Positions 1 through 8,817 of a stretch of 23,114 nucleotides of DNA are shown in pieces (position 1 is the first letter of the stretch; each line of letters begins with the position of its first letter). Where the stretch lies: contig JADJHZ010000010.1 of the NCBI GenBank assembly GCA_016707205.1, forward strand, positions 1 through 23,114, written 5' to 3'. Below the pieces are notes generated by a model. The model was not told the DNA's origin and did no database searches. It saw only the letters and a list, made by a program, of their open reading frames with translations. The DNA is from Haliscomenobacter sp. Its GTDB lineage: Bacteria > Bacteroidota > Bacteroidia > Chitinophagales > Saprospiraceae. The position numbers and the translations under genes were made by a program.

Positions 1-1035
1 AAATATCGTCAATTTCGTTGTGCGCAAGATCAAGCGGATGAGTGCCTGCTTACCAGCTGGTGAACGTGGTAACGTTCTCCGGAAGCGATCAGCCGGGGCC
101 GGAAATTTTCCCTGAAACCCACCAGGGGCACGCCGAGGTGATTCTTCTTCAATACACCGGCGGTACGACGGGGTATCAAAAGGCGCTATGCTCACCAACC
201 GGAACCTGGTAGCCAATATGCTCGAGATACGGGCATGGATGTCGCCGCTGTTGAAAGAAGGAAGAAATCGTGCTTGCCCTTTGCCGCTGTACCATATTTT
301 GCCTTCACCGTCAACCTCCTGGCCGCTGATGGGCTATGGGACCCTATCGATTCTGGTGACCAATGCCCGGGATCTTCCATCGGTAATCAAGGTATTGAAA
401 TCGAGAACCAAGGTGTCGGTGATTACCGGGTGAACTCCCCTGTTCAACGCGCTCCTGAATCACCCGGAAATTCACCGGTGTTATCGACTTCAGCGCCCTG
501 AAGGTGACGGTCGGAGGAGGGCATGGCCGTTCACGACTTGGCCGGTCGCCGAAACCTGGAAAAAGCGACAGGTTGCGCGCTATCGGAAGGTACGGAATGA
601 CGGAGATCCTCGCCCGTCGTCTCCGGTCAATCGCTGGACCATACCAGGAAAGCTGGGAACGATTGGATTGCCTGTTCCTTCGACCGAGATGCATCGTAGA
701 CGAGCAGGGGAACGTTCTTGGGCCAGGATCAGATTGGGGAAATCCAGGCTAAAGGACCTCAGATTATGAAGGGATACTATAACAAACCGGAAGATACTGC
801 CAAGACTATTGTCGATGGCTGGTTGAAGCACCGGAGATATTGGCATGATGCATGAAGACGGCTTTTTCCAGATCGTCGACCGCAAAAAAAGACATCGATC
901 CTCGGTTTCCGGGTTCAATGTGTTTCCCAATGAGATTGAGGAAGTGCTCATACCATCCCAAAGTCCTGGAAGCAGCGGCCATTGGAATTCAGGATGCCAA
1001 ACTTGCTGTGCTCCGTTGACTTCGAGGCAAGACTT
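1..1035 (+). CDS. fadD: Long-chain acyl-CoA synthetase (FadD-like), both ends missing, frameshifted
   Basis: AMP-forming ligase that activates fatty acids to acyl-CoA, for beta-oxidation or lipid synthesis. Joined plus-strand frames give the family signature in order: the ATP-binding loop QYTGGTTG-x-x-KGA (about 148-190), then MLTNRNLVANML (188-223), the PLPLYHI block (about 275-300), ALSEGYGMTE (about 580-602), GYYNKPEDTAKTIVDGWLK (772-828), and the hinge/C-domain entry DGFFQIVDRKK followed by VSGFNVFPNEIEEVL (857-948). At least five small indels interrupt the frame. The N-terminus lies before base 1. After LEAAAIGIQDAK (about 966-1005) the sequence leaves the family and the last 70 or so residues, which carry the catalytic C-terminal lysine region, are absent. 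The following bases belong to an opposite-strand gene. The family is certain. The symbol is by similarity, and the substrate chain length cannot be read from the sequence. Confidence 0.85.
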
Positions 1036-1236
1036 CCAAACTACCGCGAGCAGGTAGAGCATAAACTCCCGCTCGGATTCGCTGAATACCGAGTCGTTCT
1101 CCTCTTCCAGCAAAAAGGGGATCAATGCAGGTTGGTGCAATTGAAGCGCTTTTAGCGCTTCTTCGAGCTCAACACCTGAAGTTCCCAACCCTTCGGCTAC
1201 TTCGTCAATCACCTTTTCCGGCACAAACTGCATCAT
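1035..1236 (-). CDS. Unknown conserved-looking protein, N-terminal part only (3' end lost)
   Basis: I do not recognise this family. The first 65 or so codons from ATG at 1236 read as ordinary soluble, acidic, helical protein: MMQFVPEKVIDEVAEGLG, then a stretch rich in E, L and Q, then SESEREFMLYLLAVVWKS. It starts 18 bases after the stop of the upstream PD40/OmpA gene on the same strand, so the two are probably co-transcribed. From about 1035 downwards the minus frame stays open to 580, but that part is only the antisense of the fadD gene and is not believable protein. The true 3' end therefore appears to be missing at the same point where fadD loses its own 3' end. A second ATG at 1233 is an alternative start. 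Confidence 0.5.
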
Positions 1237-1254
1237 CTGGTTTTTGGTTCGGAT

Positions 1255-3775
1255 TTAATGCGGAGGCGTCAGCAGAAGCACTTCTACGCGCTGGTTTTCC
1301 CGGTGTCCAGCCATGGAATCGTTGCTGGCAACCGGCCCTCTTTTCCCGGTCCGAGCTCCGTACCCGATCTGGGGATATTCCTTGGAGATCAAAAAGTCAG
1401 TTAAAGCCATCGCTCTTTCCTGCGTAATTTCCTGTGCAAAGAATGAGAAGCAGAGACTATTCGTATGTATCTCAATTTCGGCGTGCAAGGACGGATTCTG
1501 AGTTAGCAACTCCGCAAGACGCAGCTCGATCCAGGAAACCGGCTGGAGCTGGGCGGAATTGGGCTCAAAGAGGATATTATCTAACAACCTTGGCGGTCGC
1601 TTTATCGGGTGCATCTCGATATCGAGCTTTGCGGTCGAATCCAAAAACCAAAAGCGTATCTCCAGCCTCTTCAGAGGCGGAGTTTTCTTCTGCGATCTTT
1701 TTCCGATAGCTTTTTTCCAGGCTAATTTGCTTTTGGATAAGGTGTTCCATGTTTTGATTTAGAAACAGAGCCTGTTCGCGGTACAAATCCAAAAGCATAT
1801 CAAACTCCAGGAATGCCTTGACGGGGTTCTCCAGTTTGGCCAGAAGCTGGTTGTAGGTTTCCTGGAAGAGGCGGACGCGAAGGGAATCGGCAATGGGTTC
1901 TTGCCACCGCTGCCGGACAGGATCCGGATAAGGATTATGCGGCAACAAACTTGCAAGCGAATACTCGGAAGGGGCGTCGTTAAGTTTTCGCAGCCGTTTG
2001 TCCCCTATTCCCTGTAAAATCGGAAGCTGGGTTTCCGACACCGTTCCCCGCAAGCTGGACAGCGTCGAATGAATGAGTTCATTTTCGAGGATTCGCAACA
2101 CCGAGTCTTTGAGCAGGTAAGCCATTTCTATTTGAACGGCCTCATAAAAGCTGGAAAAGCTCAACGGAGCGTCTGCTGCGGTTTCGAGGAATGCTTCCTG
2201 GCCTTGGGTGTCGTTCTTTTTGCGCTGGCGTTCCCGAAGCTCCTGAATCCTGCCCTCGGCAGTCTGCGGATACACCTTTCCCCCAGGGTTGGAATACAAG
2301 GAATAGGGGTCTCCGGGATCGGCATCGCCTCTAAAAAGGTATTCCTGTTCTACCGACCAGGATTTGATATACTGCTCGCGCGTGGCGTCGTAACTGCTGC
2401 GGAGTTGCTGAAGATGAAAATTGCTGCTGAACAGAACAGAGTCTTTTTGTCCTGAGGAAGCACCCAACGAGGCGATCCGGGAAAGTTGATCTGCCCGCAT
2501 TTTTTCTATAGCTGGAATTAACCTGTTCAGTTCCAATTTACGGGATTGGAGTTTGTCGATTTCCTCATCGCGTTGCCGGTACAGTGGTTCGCTGCGATAC
2601 AGGTCGGCCAAAAAACCTGACTCGTGGTCTACTTGCTCTTGCCAGGAGCCTCCCGGAACAAAATAGGAACTGGAAGAAAAAAAGCCCTGGCACTGTGCGT
2701 AGATCCCTATGGTCTGACTTTGGGGAACCAAGAGAAGAAAGCGGCCGTTTTGGTCCAACGGCGCCCCGTATTTTATATGCTGGCTGGTATTATTTTCGAT
2801 ACGGTAGACGCAAATTTCTGCATGCCGGGCCGGGGCAGAAGAGCCGGTGGCAAGCACTTGCCCGGAAAGCAGGAACATACGGGAGGGCAGCAAATCGAGC
2901 GGCAGCCGGCTGCAATAAATTCTGGAGTCCTGACCTGGCCGGCCTACGGTAAAAAAAGCCAGTTCATCCGCTTCGGAAAAGAAGAACTGGGACTCATCCT
3001 CCGGAGAATTGACGCCTGGGCCGAGCGGTTCGGGCGCGCTCCAATTGGTCCAGGTATCGTCGAGGCGGCGCGACAAATAAAGATCCGTTCCTCCCATGCC
3101 TCCGGTGCGGTCGGACGAAAAATACAGACTATGGCCATCCGGGGCAATAAAAGCGCTGGTTTCCCGGTATGGGGAGTTGACGGACGGGCCAAGCGGAATA
3201 GGCGTAGACCAAAGGCCTTGCCTGATTTTTCTGGCGACATAGAGGTTTTCGTCCCCGCCCTCCCCGGGAAGGGTTGCCGCCAGCACCAGGACATCTTCTT
3301 CTACAGTCACATGCCAGTGGCGCAAAGTGATATCTTTGTTTCCCCAACCTTCGATCCGCATTGGTTCCGGCCTTTGCCAGCTGCGCCCCTGACGCCTGGA
3401 ATACGCCAGCGAGCCAAGGCCTGAATCTTCCCGGTTCCACAGATAAAGTACGTTCCCATCCAGACTGATGCCCATGACCTGGTTGTTGGAATCGTCGTTC
3501 AAAGGGTTGCCCGCGTTAACCGGCCTGGAAAATTGGGAAGCCCCTGTTTGTAGGGCTTGCCAAATGTCGTCTTTATCCGACAAGCCGAAATTGGAGGGAT
3601 GTTTGCTAAACGTGCAAAAAAACTCAGCGCCGTTAATGGAGACGACCGGGTTGGATTCTGGATTTCTGGTTTGAGAAAACAGCCAGCGGGACGGAGCAGA
3701 AGCGGGAGCTTGCCCCCCGAGCCGGACGGCCAACATCCCGATGCACACCAACACCACACCAACTGCTTTGCGCAT
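1255..3775 (-). CDS. PD40-repeat / coiled-coil / OmpA-domain envelope protein
   Basis: A large exported protein (about 840 residues after repairing one frameshift near 1630-1645) that probably links the outer membrane to peptidoglycan. From ATG at 3775: signal peptide MRKAVGVVLVCIGMLAVRLG with cleavage near GQA; three to four PD40/WD40-like beta-propeller strands, clearest at DGHSLYFSSDRTGGMGGTDL and preceded by a weaker copy; a carboxypeptidase-regulatory-like beta domain starting LLSGQVLATGS; a charged helical, coiled-coil stretch; and in the shifted frame an OmpA C-terminal domain (ILFEPNSAQLQP ... QERAMALTDFL ... GHRENQRVEVLLL) ending at 1255. I prefer the start at 3775 over the longer frame from 3847 because a hydrophobic signal peptide begins there and the 3847 codon lies inside a promoter-like -7 box. 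Such PD40-OmpA proteins are common in Bacteroidota, often near T9SS components, but no specific role is shown here. Confidence 0.85.
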
Positions 3776-3844
3776 GACTTTGATTCCATTTGGCCCGGAA
3801 AAGCCCGGGATTCCCCTCGAAATGAACTTCACTCCCTCGTAGGA

Positions 3845-3875
3845 CAAAATTAACCCTACCGGGTTTAAGATGAAA
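3845..3875 (-). promoter_or_regulatory. Bacteroidota-type promoter for the PD40/OmpA gene
   Basis: On the minus strand TTTC (3875-3872), a 19-base spacer and a perfect TAATTTTG (3852-3845) match the Bacteroidota sigma pattern TTTG-N19-TAnnTTTG except for one base of the -33 box. Transcription would begin near 3838, giving a leader of about 60 bases before the ATG at 3775. It supports that start. Confidence 0.5.
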
Positions 3876-3922
3876 GGGGGAATTCAATAATAAATCGGAT
3901 TTAAGAAACTTTTAATGCCCGA

Positions 3923-5032
3923 TTATAGATCGTAGGTGATTTCCACGTCGCTTTCAAGCGGCCTGGACTGGCAAGTCAGAATAAACCCCGCCGTAATTTC
4001 TTCCTCGTCGAGCGCATGACAAACATCCATGCGCACACTTCCTTTCAGCACTTTGGCCATGCAGGTTGAACAGGCCCCCGATGTGCAGGAATAGGGCGGG
4101 TTGACCCTCTGGTCGATCAGCGCGTCGAGAATGGTCTTCTTGGCCGAAACCGTCACTTCAACTACTTTTCCCTGCCAGTGTACCTTCACAGAGGCGCCAT
4201 CCACTACGCCGCCCCCAACAGGTTTAGACTCCGGCAATTCATTGGAGAATAGTTCGGCCAGGATTTGGTTCTTGGGAATGCCTTCCGCCTCCAACGTAGT
4301 GGTCACGGTTTGGATCATTCCGCCTGGGCCACAAACCAGATATAACCCCTCTTTCGCCGTTTTGGGATGGCCTTTTAAGAAGTCTCTGACCATTGCGGCA
4401 TCAATCCGGCCGGTTTTGCCTTCCCATTGAGTCGTGCCTTTGGAGAAAAGCCCGCCAATTCCTTTGGACTTTTCGCGAAGCGGCTGGCTCAAGGTATGGA
4501 CTACCGAAAGCTGCCCTGCATAGCGCTGTTGCAGTGCCGATAGTTCTTCCCGGAACAGAATACTACTTTCATTGCGGTTTCCGTAGAGCAGGTAAACGGC
4601 GCTTTGGGGTTCTTCTTCCAGGATGGTTTTAAGGATGGACATCAATGGAGTGATCCCGCTTCCCGCGCCGAAAAGGTAATAGATTTTGCGGCTGCCGGGA
4701 TCAATGGCAGGGGTAAAACGGCCTTGCGGGGGCAGGACATCCAACGTTTGTCCGGGTTTTACCTGATCGTTTAAATAGTTGGAAACCAGTCCGTTTTTTA
4801 CCCGTTTTACGGTAATGGCCATATCCGCCTCTGCCGGGCTGCTGCACATAGAATACGCCCTTCTTACCTCCTTTCCATTGAGCGTAAGCCGGAGGGTAAG
4901 GTATTGCCCCGGCTTATATACAAAAGAATCCGCCAAAGCCTCCGGTTTTTCAAAAACGAGCGTAACGGCGTCGCTTCCTTCAGGACAAACCTTTTTTACC
5001 TGCAGGCTATAAAATGTTGAACGATTTTCCAT
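3923..5032 (-). CDS. FAD/NAD(P)H reductase with C-terminal 2Fe-2S ferredoxin domain (PaaE/HmpX type)
   Basis: A one-chain electron-transfer protein (369 residues) that passes electrons from NAD(P)H through FAD to a plant-type 2Fe-2S centre and on to an oxygenase. Visible motifs: flavin-binding RAYS (58-61), nucleotide-binding GAGSGITP (122-129), CGPGGM (234-239), and the ferredoxin cluster with cysteines at 316, 321, 324 and 354 (CTSGACSTC ... LTCQSRP). The domain order FAD, NAD, 2Fe-2S and the length fit the PaaE subunit of phenylacetyl-CoA epoxidase, but no other paa gene is present. The gene is divergent from alkB, so it more likely serves that hydroxylase (inference). The frame is open back to 5203. 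I chose ATG 5032 because the fold begins there and AGAAGGGA lies just upstream. No frameshifts. Confidence 0.9.
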   Translation of the reverse strand: MENRSTFYSLQVKKVCPEGSDAVTLVFEKPEALADSFVYKPGQYLTLRLTLNGKEVRRAYSMCSSPAEADMAITVKRVKNGLVSNYLNDQVKPGQTLDVLPPQGRFTPAIDPGSRKIYYLFGAGSGITPLMSILKTILEEEPQSAVYLLYGNRNESSILFREELSALQQRYAGQLSVVHTLSQPLREKSKGIGGLFSKGTTQWEGKTGRIDAAMVRDFLKGHPKTAKEGLYLVCGPGGMIQTVTTTLEAEGIPKNQILAELFSNELPESKPVGGGVVDGASVKVHWQGKVVEVTVSAKKTILDALIDQRVNPPYSCTSGACSTCMAKVLKGSVRMDVCHALDEEEITAGFILTCQSRPLESDVEITYDL

Positions 5033-5296
5033 TTCCCTTCTGCGCACGTGATTTGATTCACCCCTATAACGTTTTGTGAGCGGGGAGGTTGCTACCACTT
5101 CCGTTTTTTTTCCCTTCGGATTCCAGATTGAAGAGATGTACCGCCGACCTCGTTTTGACCCGGACTCAGAATAAAATGAATTCTCATCCGGTAGCCGAAG
5201 CAAAGAGCCCCTTATGATACCGGTCTAAGAAAACCGATTTGGTTGCTCTGGCGCGGCAGCAGATAATTGTTTATTTTGAGGGATAAAAAAGAAGGT
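5033..5296. promoter_or_regulatory. Divergent control region between the reductase and alkB
   Basis: About 264 bases without a supported gene separate the two divergent starts. The reductase frame stays open to 5203, but its translation resembles no protein. GAAGGT at 5291-5296 precedes the alkB ATG and AGAAGGGA precedes the reductase ATG on the other strand. I could not find a convincing complete promoter for either gene by eye. A shared, possibly inducible control region is inferred from the arrangement only. Confidence 0.35.
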
Positions 5297-6355
5297 ATGG
5301 CAATAAAATGGAACGATTGGAAATACCTGATCGCTTATGTAGCGCCGCTTGCGGCAATAGCCGGCATTTATGTAAAAGGCCATTGGTCCTATGCCGGGAT
5401 TTACGTGGGGTTTGTTCTGATCCCTCTATTCGAAATCCTAAGTCCGGTATCGCCCCAAAACCTGCCTGCTGAAGAAGCGGAAGAAAAGGAAAAGTCGCTT
5501 TTTTTTGACCTGCTTTTGTATCTCAACCTTCCACTGCTATATCTTCTGATCGGCTATTATTTGTTCACGGTGGCCGGAGGCGGGTTGCGTGCTTACGAGA
5601 TCTTAGGCATGACGCTCAGCACGGGGTTGATCGTTGGGACCATCGGCATTAATGTAGCTCATGAGATTGGGCACCGGCCGAATCGTTTCGATCAAATTTT
5701 TTCTAAAACACTTTTGATGAGTGCCTTATACATGCATTTCAACATCGAGCACAACCGGGGCCACCACAAAAACATCGCCACCGACGAAGACCCGGCTTCT
5801 GCCCGATTCAACGAATGGCTTTACGCCTTCTGGTTTCGATCGGTCGTCGGAGGTTATCTCCACGCGTGGAAACTGGAAGCAGACCGCTTGCGCCGGGAAG
5901 GGAAGCCCATATTAAGCTGGCAAAACGAGATGGTGCGTTTCCAACTATTTCAGGTCCTTTATCTGGCGGCTATCGGATGGGCGTTCGGATGGGGGCTCGT
6001 ACCCTATGCTATAGCCGTAGCGCTTTTCGGCATTTTAATGTTGGAATGCGTCAACTATATTGAGCATTACGGGCTTCGCCGGAAAAAGGGGCCATCCGGG
6101 AAATACGAGCCGGTAGGACCCCAGCATTCCTGGAATTCAGACCACGAGGTAGGCCGGATCTTCCTGTACGAACTGACCCGGCATTCGGATCACCATTATA
6201 AAGCCACCCGGAAGTATCAGGTACTCCGGCATTTTGATGAAAGCCCCCAGCTCCCTTTTGGGTATCCCACATCGATTATCCTTGCACTGTTCCCGCCGCT
6301 ATGGTTCCGCATCATGAACCCGAGGGTAAAGCAATGGGAAATCCACCCAGCTTAA
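5297..6355 (+). CDS. alkB: AlkB-type alkane 1-monooxygenase (membrane di-iron hydroxylase)
   Basis: An integral-membrane non-haem di-iron enzyme (352 residues) that hydroxylates terminal methyl groups of alkanes or similar alkyl chains using O2 and reduced ferredoxin or rubredoxin. All signature histidine motifs are present: HEIGHR (122-127), EHNRGHHKN (151-159), NYIEHYGL (253-260) and RHSDHH (295-300) followed by KATRKYQVLR. Hydrophobic segments before, between and after the boxes fit a six-helix membrane fold. ATG 5297 is chosen because a GAAGGT-like ribosome site precedes it and MAIKWNDWKYLIAYV is a normal start; a TTG at 5267 is the only longer option. The frame is intact. Its head-to-head neighbour is an FAD/2Fe-2S reductase, and no rubredoxin is seen in the window. 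Substrate range cannot be read; fatty-acid or xylene hydroxylase relatives share these motifs. Confidence 0.92.
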   Translation: MAIKWNDWKYLIAYVAPLAAIAGIYVKGHWSYAGIYVGFVLIPLFEILSPVSPQNLPAEEAEEKEKSLFFDLLLYLNLPLLYLLIGYYLFTVAGGGLRAYEILGMTLSTGLIVGTIGINVAHEIGHRPNRFDQIFSKTLLMSALYMHFNIEHNRGHHKNIATDEDPASARFNEWLYAFWFRSVVGGYLHAWKLEADRLRREGKPILSWQNEMVRFQLFQVLYLAAIGWAFGWGLVPYAIAVALFGILMLECVNYIEHYGLRRKKGPSGKYEPVGPQHSWNSDHEVGRIFLYELTRHSDHHYKATRKYQVLRHFDESPQLPFGYPTSIILALFPPLWFRIMNPRVKQWEIHPA

Positions 6356-6460
6356 ACGCTAACTCAAAACTACTTCCAAGGTGGGGGCAGCCTTCCCGAG
6401 TTTGAGATAACATCTAAAAAAAATCACGAACTACGAGCCAAAGACAGGTTGAAAATTCGG

Positions 6461-7099
6461 CTAAAGCAGTACCCGCAGCAGCAGGGCAATGCCGAAAACG
6501 ATTAGGGCCGCCCCGGACACTCTTCGCAACCATAGCAAATGGACCGGCCGTAGCACCGCCCGAATCCGTTTGGCCAGAAACACCTTGAGAAAATCCCCGG
6601 AAACGACTATGCCCATAATCCCTCCAAAGAAGAGCAGGGCATCGGAGCGGCTCAGATCATCCCGTACGATGACCGTGCTCATTAACCCCATCCAGAAAAA
6701 AACCGTAAATGGGTTGATCGTATTGATCAAAAAGCCTTTCAGCCAAAGCGAGAGATAAGAAGAGGGTTCATGCTCGCGCAACGCCAGCGCATCATCCTGC
6801 AGGTAGAGGTTCTTCGGTACCGTCATTAAAGCAAACAAGCCAAACAACGCGAGCACCACGCTACCGGCTATTCCGACCGACGTGCTGAAATGGTCGCGGG
6901 CGGTGAATTGAGAAAAATAGGACATGCCACCGTACACAGCAAAGATATAAAGGAGGTCGCTCACCCAAATTCCAAGGCCAACCATGGCCCCTGCCCGAAG
7001 CCCTTCCTCGACTCCTGTCTGCACCAGGGTAAAAAACAATGGACCTACCATCAGGCAAAGGACTAAACCAATCTTGATGCCGTCAATGAATAGCGCCAT
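6461..7099 (-). CDS. LysE/RhtB-family exporter
   Basis: A small inner-membrane exporter (212 residues) of the family that expels amino acids and related small molecules. It begins MALFIDGIKIGLVLCLMVGP, where the conserved GP of the family lies at the end of helix 1. About six hydrophobic segments follow, with NTINPFTVFFW near residue 130, which matches the family's N-P-K/F-x-x-x-F/W helix. ATG 7099 is preferred to the upstream frame start at 7156 because residues before it are hydrophilic, overlap the 3' end of the GH3 gene and do not resemble the family. It begins 20 bases after the GH3 stop, so the two genes are almost certainly one operon. The cargo is unknown. The pairing suggests an acyl-amino-acid conjugate (inference). 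The frame is intact. Confidence 0.85.
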   Translation of the reverse strand: MALFIDGIKIGLVLCLMVGPLFFTLVQTGVEEGLRAGAMVGLGIWVSDLLYIFAVYGGMSYFSQFTARDHFSTSVGIAGSVVLALFGLFALMTVPKNLYLQDDALALREHEPSSYLSLWLKGFLINTINPFTVFFWMGLMSTVIVRDDLSRSDALLFFGGIMGIVVSGDFLKVFLAKRIRAVLRPVHLLWLRRVSGAALIVFGIALLLRVLL

Positions 7100-7119
7100 G
7101 GTTTTCCTGCTCTTAACTC

Positions 7120-8657
7120 TTATTTGGAGCGATTCTCTTGGACAAATACCTCCCATTCCCGGAACGCCTCATGGCGCATGACCCGGGGGAATTTATTCTG
7201 CCCCCCCATTTTGCCATGCAGTTCATGCCACTTATAGAAGAGGGGGACGGGGATAACCTCCACCTGGATGTCTTTCAGGACGCCGCCCCGTTCAATGCCA
7301 TAGTCGTCATTGACTTCCTTGAGGCGCTGATCCAAAAGCGGGATTATCTTGGCAGGTTCAACCAATGGATCGGCTCCAATGTACCATTTGTGCGTAAAGA
7401 AGTTTCCCGAACGGATGGCAGAAACCGTAAACTCCGGTATGCTCACGTTCAGCGTTTCTTCCACATGCTGTATTCCCTGGTTCATGTTGTCGATCGACAG
7501 GTGTTCTCCGCAAATGCTGAGGTAGTGCTTGGTACGCCCGCTAATGACTATTTCCGACCGGGGAACGTCGGTAAACCGCACGGTGTCGCCGATCAGATAG
7601 CGCCATGCGCCGGAGCAGGTACTCAGCACCAATGCATAATCAATCCCTTCTGTCACATCGGCAATCGTCACCGTTTTGGGGTTCCCAATCAGGTTGCCCT
7701 CTTCGTCGAAATGTTCGCTGGTAAAGGGGATAAACTCGTAAAAGATCCCATCATGAAGGAGCATTTTCATGGAGCGGGTCTGGGGCCGGGCCTGAAACGC
7801 GATAAAGCCCTCGGACGCCAGATAGGAATCGAGATAGATGAGCGGCTTGGCCGTCAGTTTTTCGAATCCTTTGCGGTAGGGTTCAAAATGCACTCCCCCA
7901 TGCACGCAAACGCTGAGGCTGGGCCAAATATCGTGGATGGTCTCCAGTTTATGATGCTCAATGATCCGCTCCATCATCAGTTGCAACCAGGAAGGTATGC
8001 CGGCAAGGAAGCCGACGTCCCACTCGGGCGCTTTTTTGACGATCTCCGCGATACGTTCCTCGTAGCTTCTGATCTTGGCAATCTTTACGCCCGGTTTAAA
8101 ATACGGCCTGAGCCAGATAGGAGGCTTGCTCGCGTTGATGCCGCTGAGATCCCCGAGATAATGATCGCCCTGGTCGATCAGATCCGTCGATCCTCCGAGC
8201 ATCATCATTCCTTTGGTGTACAGTTGCGGATCAATGGGGAAGCGCGATAAGGCAAAGAACATTTTTAAGCCGGCCCGGCGCATAGCCCGCTGCATGTCTT
8301 CACTAACGGGGATGTGTTTACTCGGGGCGCCGGAAGTCCCAGAACTCAGGGCAAAATATTTAGTCCGGCCCTCCACGCGACGTTTTCCACATCGTTCAGG
8401 GACATGTGCCACCAGCGGTTGTGCATGGTATGATAGTCGAAAAGGGGTACTTTTTCCTGGAAGGCGCGAACGGGATCTTCTTCGCGCAGGATGTCCTTGA
8501 AATCGTAGTATTGGCCGAACGAAGTGACAGAAGCACGCCGAATCAACCGCTTAAAGGTATTCAGCTGGTGCTGATAAGGCTTCGTCTGGAGTATCCGGCT
8601 TTCGAGTCTGCCACCCAGCGTGGCGTTGCGTTTGATCAGCGCTCCAAAAATCGGCAT
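7120..8657 (-). CDS. GH3 (auxin-responsive promoter) family acyl-acid amido synthetase, one frameshift
   Basis: A member of the bacterial GH3 branch of the adenylate-forming superfamily, which activates a carboxylic acid with ATP and joins it to an amino acid. N-terminal MPIFGALIKRNATLGGRLES starts at 8657. The adenylate loop ALSSGTSGAPSKHIPVS, then SLSVCVHGGVHFEPYRKGF, SGAWRYLIGDTVRF and the hinge region SGRTKHYLSICGEHLS are all visible, with the usual C-terminal domain ending ENRSK. The total length of about 512 residues is typical. A single base is missing in the GGCC-rich run near 8367-8373, in the middle of the otherwise conserved W-x-GRTKYFAL stretch, so a sequencing error is more likely than a dead gene. 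It is followed after 20 bases by the LysE exporter. Substrates are unknown. Plant homologues conjugate jasmonate, auxin or benzoates. Confidence 0.88.
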
Positions 8658-8698
8658 ATTTTAGTGGGCTTTTATTTGGTTTTGAACCTGGCAGCACA

Positions 8699-8706
8699 CA
8701 AAAATA
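8699..8706 (-). promoter_or_regulatory. -7 box upstream of the GH3-LysE operon
   Basis: The minus strand reads TATTTTTG, a perfect TAnnTTTG, 42 bases before the GH3 ATG. I do not see a good -33 TTTG at the right spacing, so this is a partial match only. Confidence 0.3.
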
Positions 8707-8769
8707 GCAGAAATCTTTCAAGTAGGGCAGGTTTGACAGCAGCCAGGCTTTTATTAATAACAAGGACAA

Positions 8770-8799
8770 CGCCTGGCAGGTTCGGCAGCGCACCAGGCG
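8770..8799 (-). terminator. Hairpin terminator after the DUF6089 gene
   Basis: CGCCTGG (8793-8799 read on the minus strand) and its exact complement (8770-8776) form a 7-bp GC-rich stem with a 16-base loop. It starts 19 bases after the stop of the DUF6089 gene and is followed on the minus strand by a T-rich run (TTGTCCTTGTT). The position and tail fit a Rho-independent terminator separating this gene from the GH3 operon. Confidence 0.45.
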
Positions 8800-8817
8800 C
8801 CGCACCGTTTTTACCCG

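Noticed and set aside
580..1034. Continuation of the minus-strand frame from 1236
   Set aside because: It is antisense to recognisable fadD motifs, so only the part from 1236 to about 1035 is taken as coding.
2069..3424. Several plus-strand frames of 100-266 codons
   Set aside because: They are shadows of the intact PD40/OmpA gene on the minus strand, with biased composition and no family resemblance.
5033..5203. N-terminal extension of the reductase
   Set aside because: The extra 57 residues are low in hydrophobic content and unlike the family, and a ribosome site sits before ATG 5032.
6361..6406. Possible bidirectional terminator between alkB and the LysE gene
   Set aside because: Only short arms (CTCAAA/TTTGAG and AAGG/CCTT) with a large loop and no proper T-run; too weak to call.
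7138..8250. 370-codon open frame on the plus strand
   Set aside because: It is the exact antisense of the GH3 amido synthetase, whose motifs are clear; the plus translation resembles nothing and has no ribosome site.
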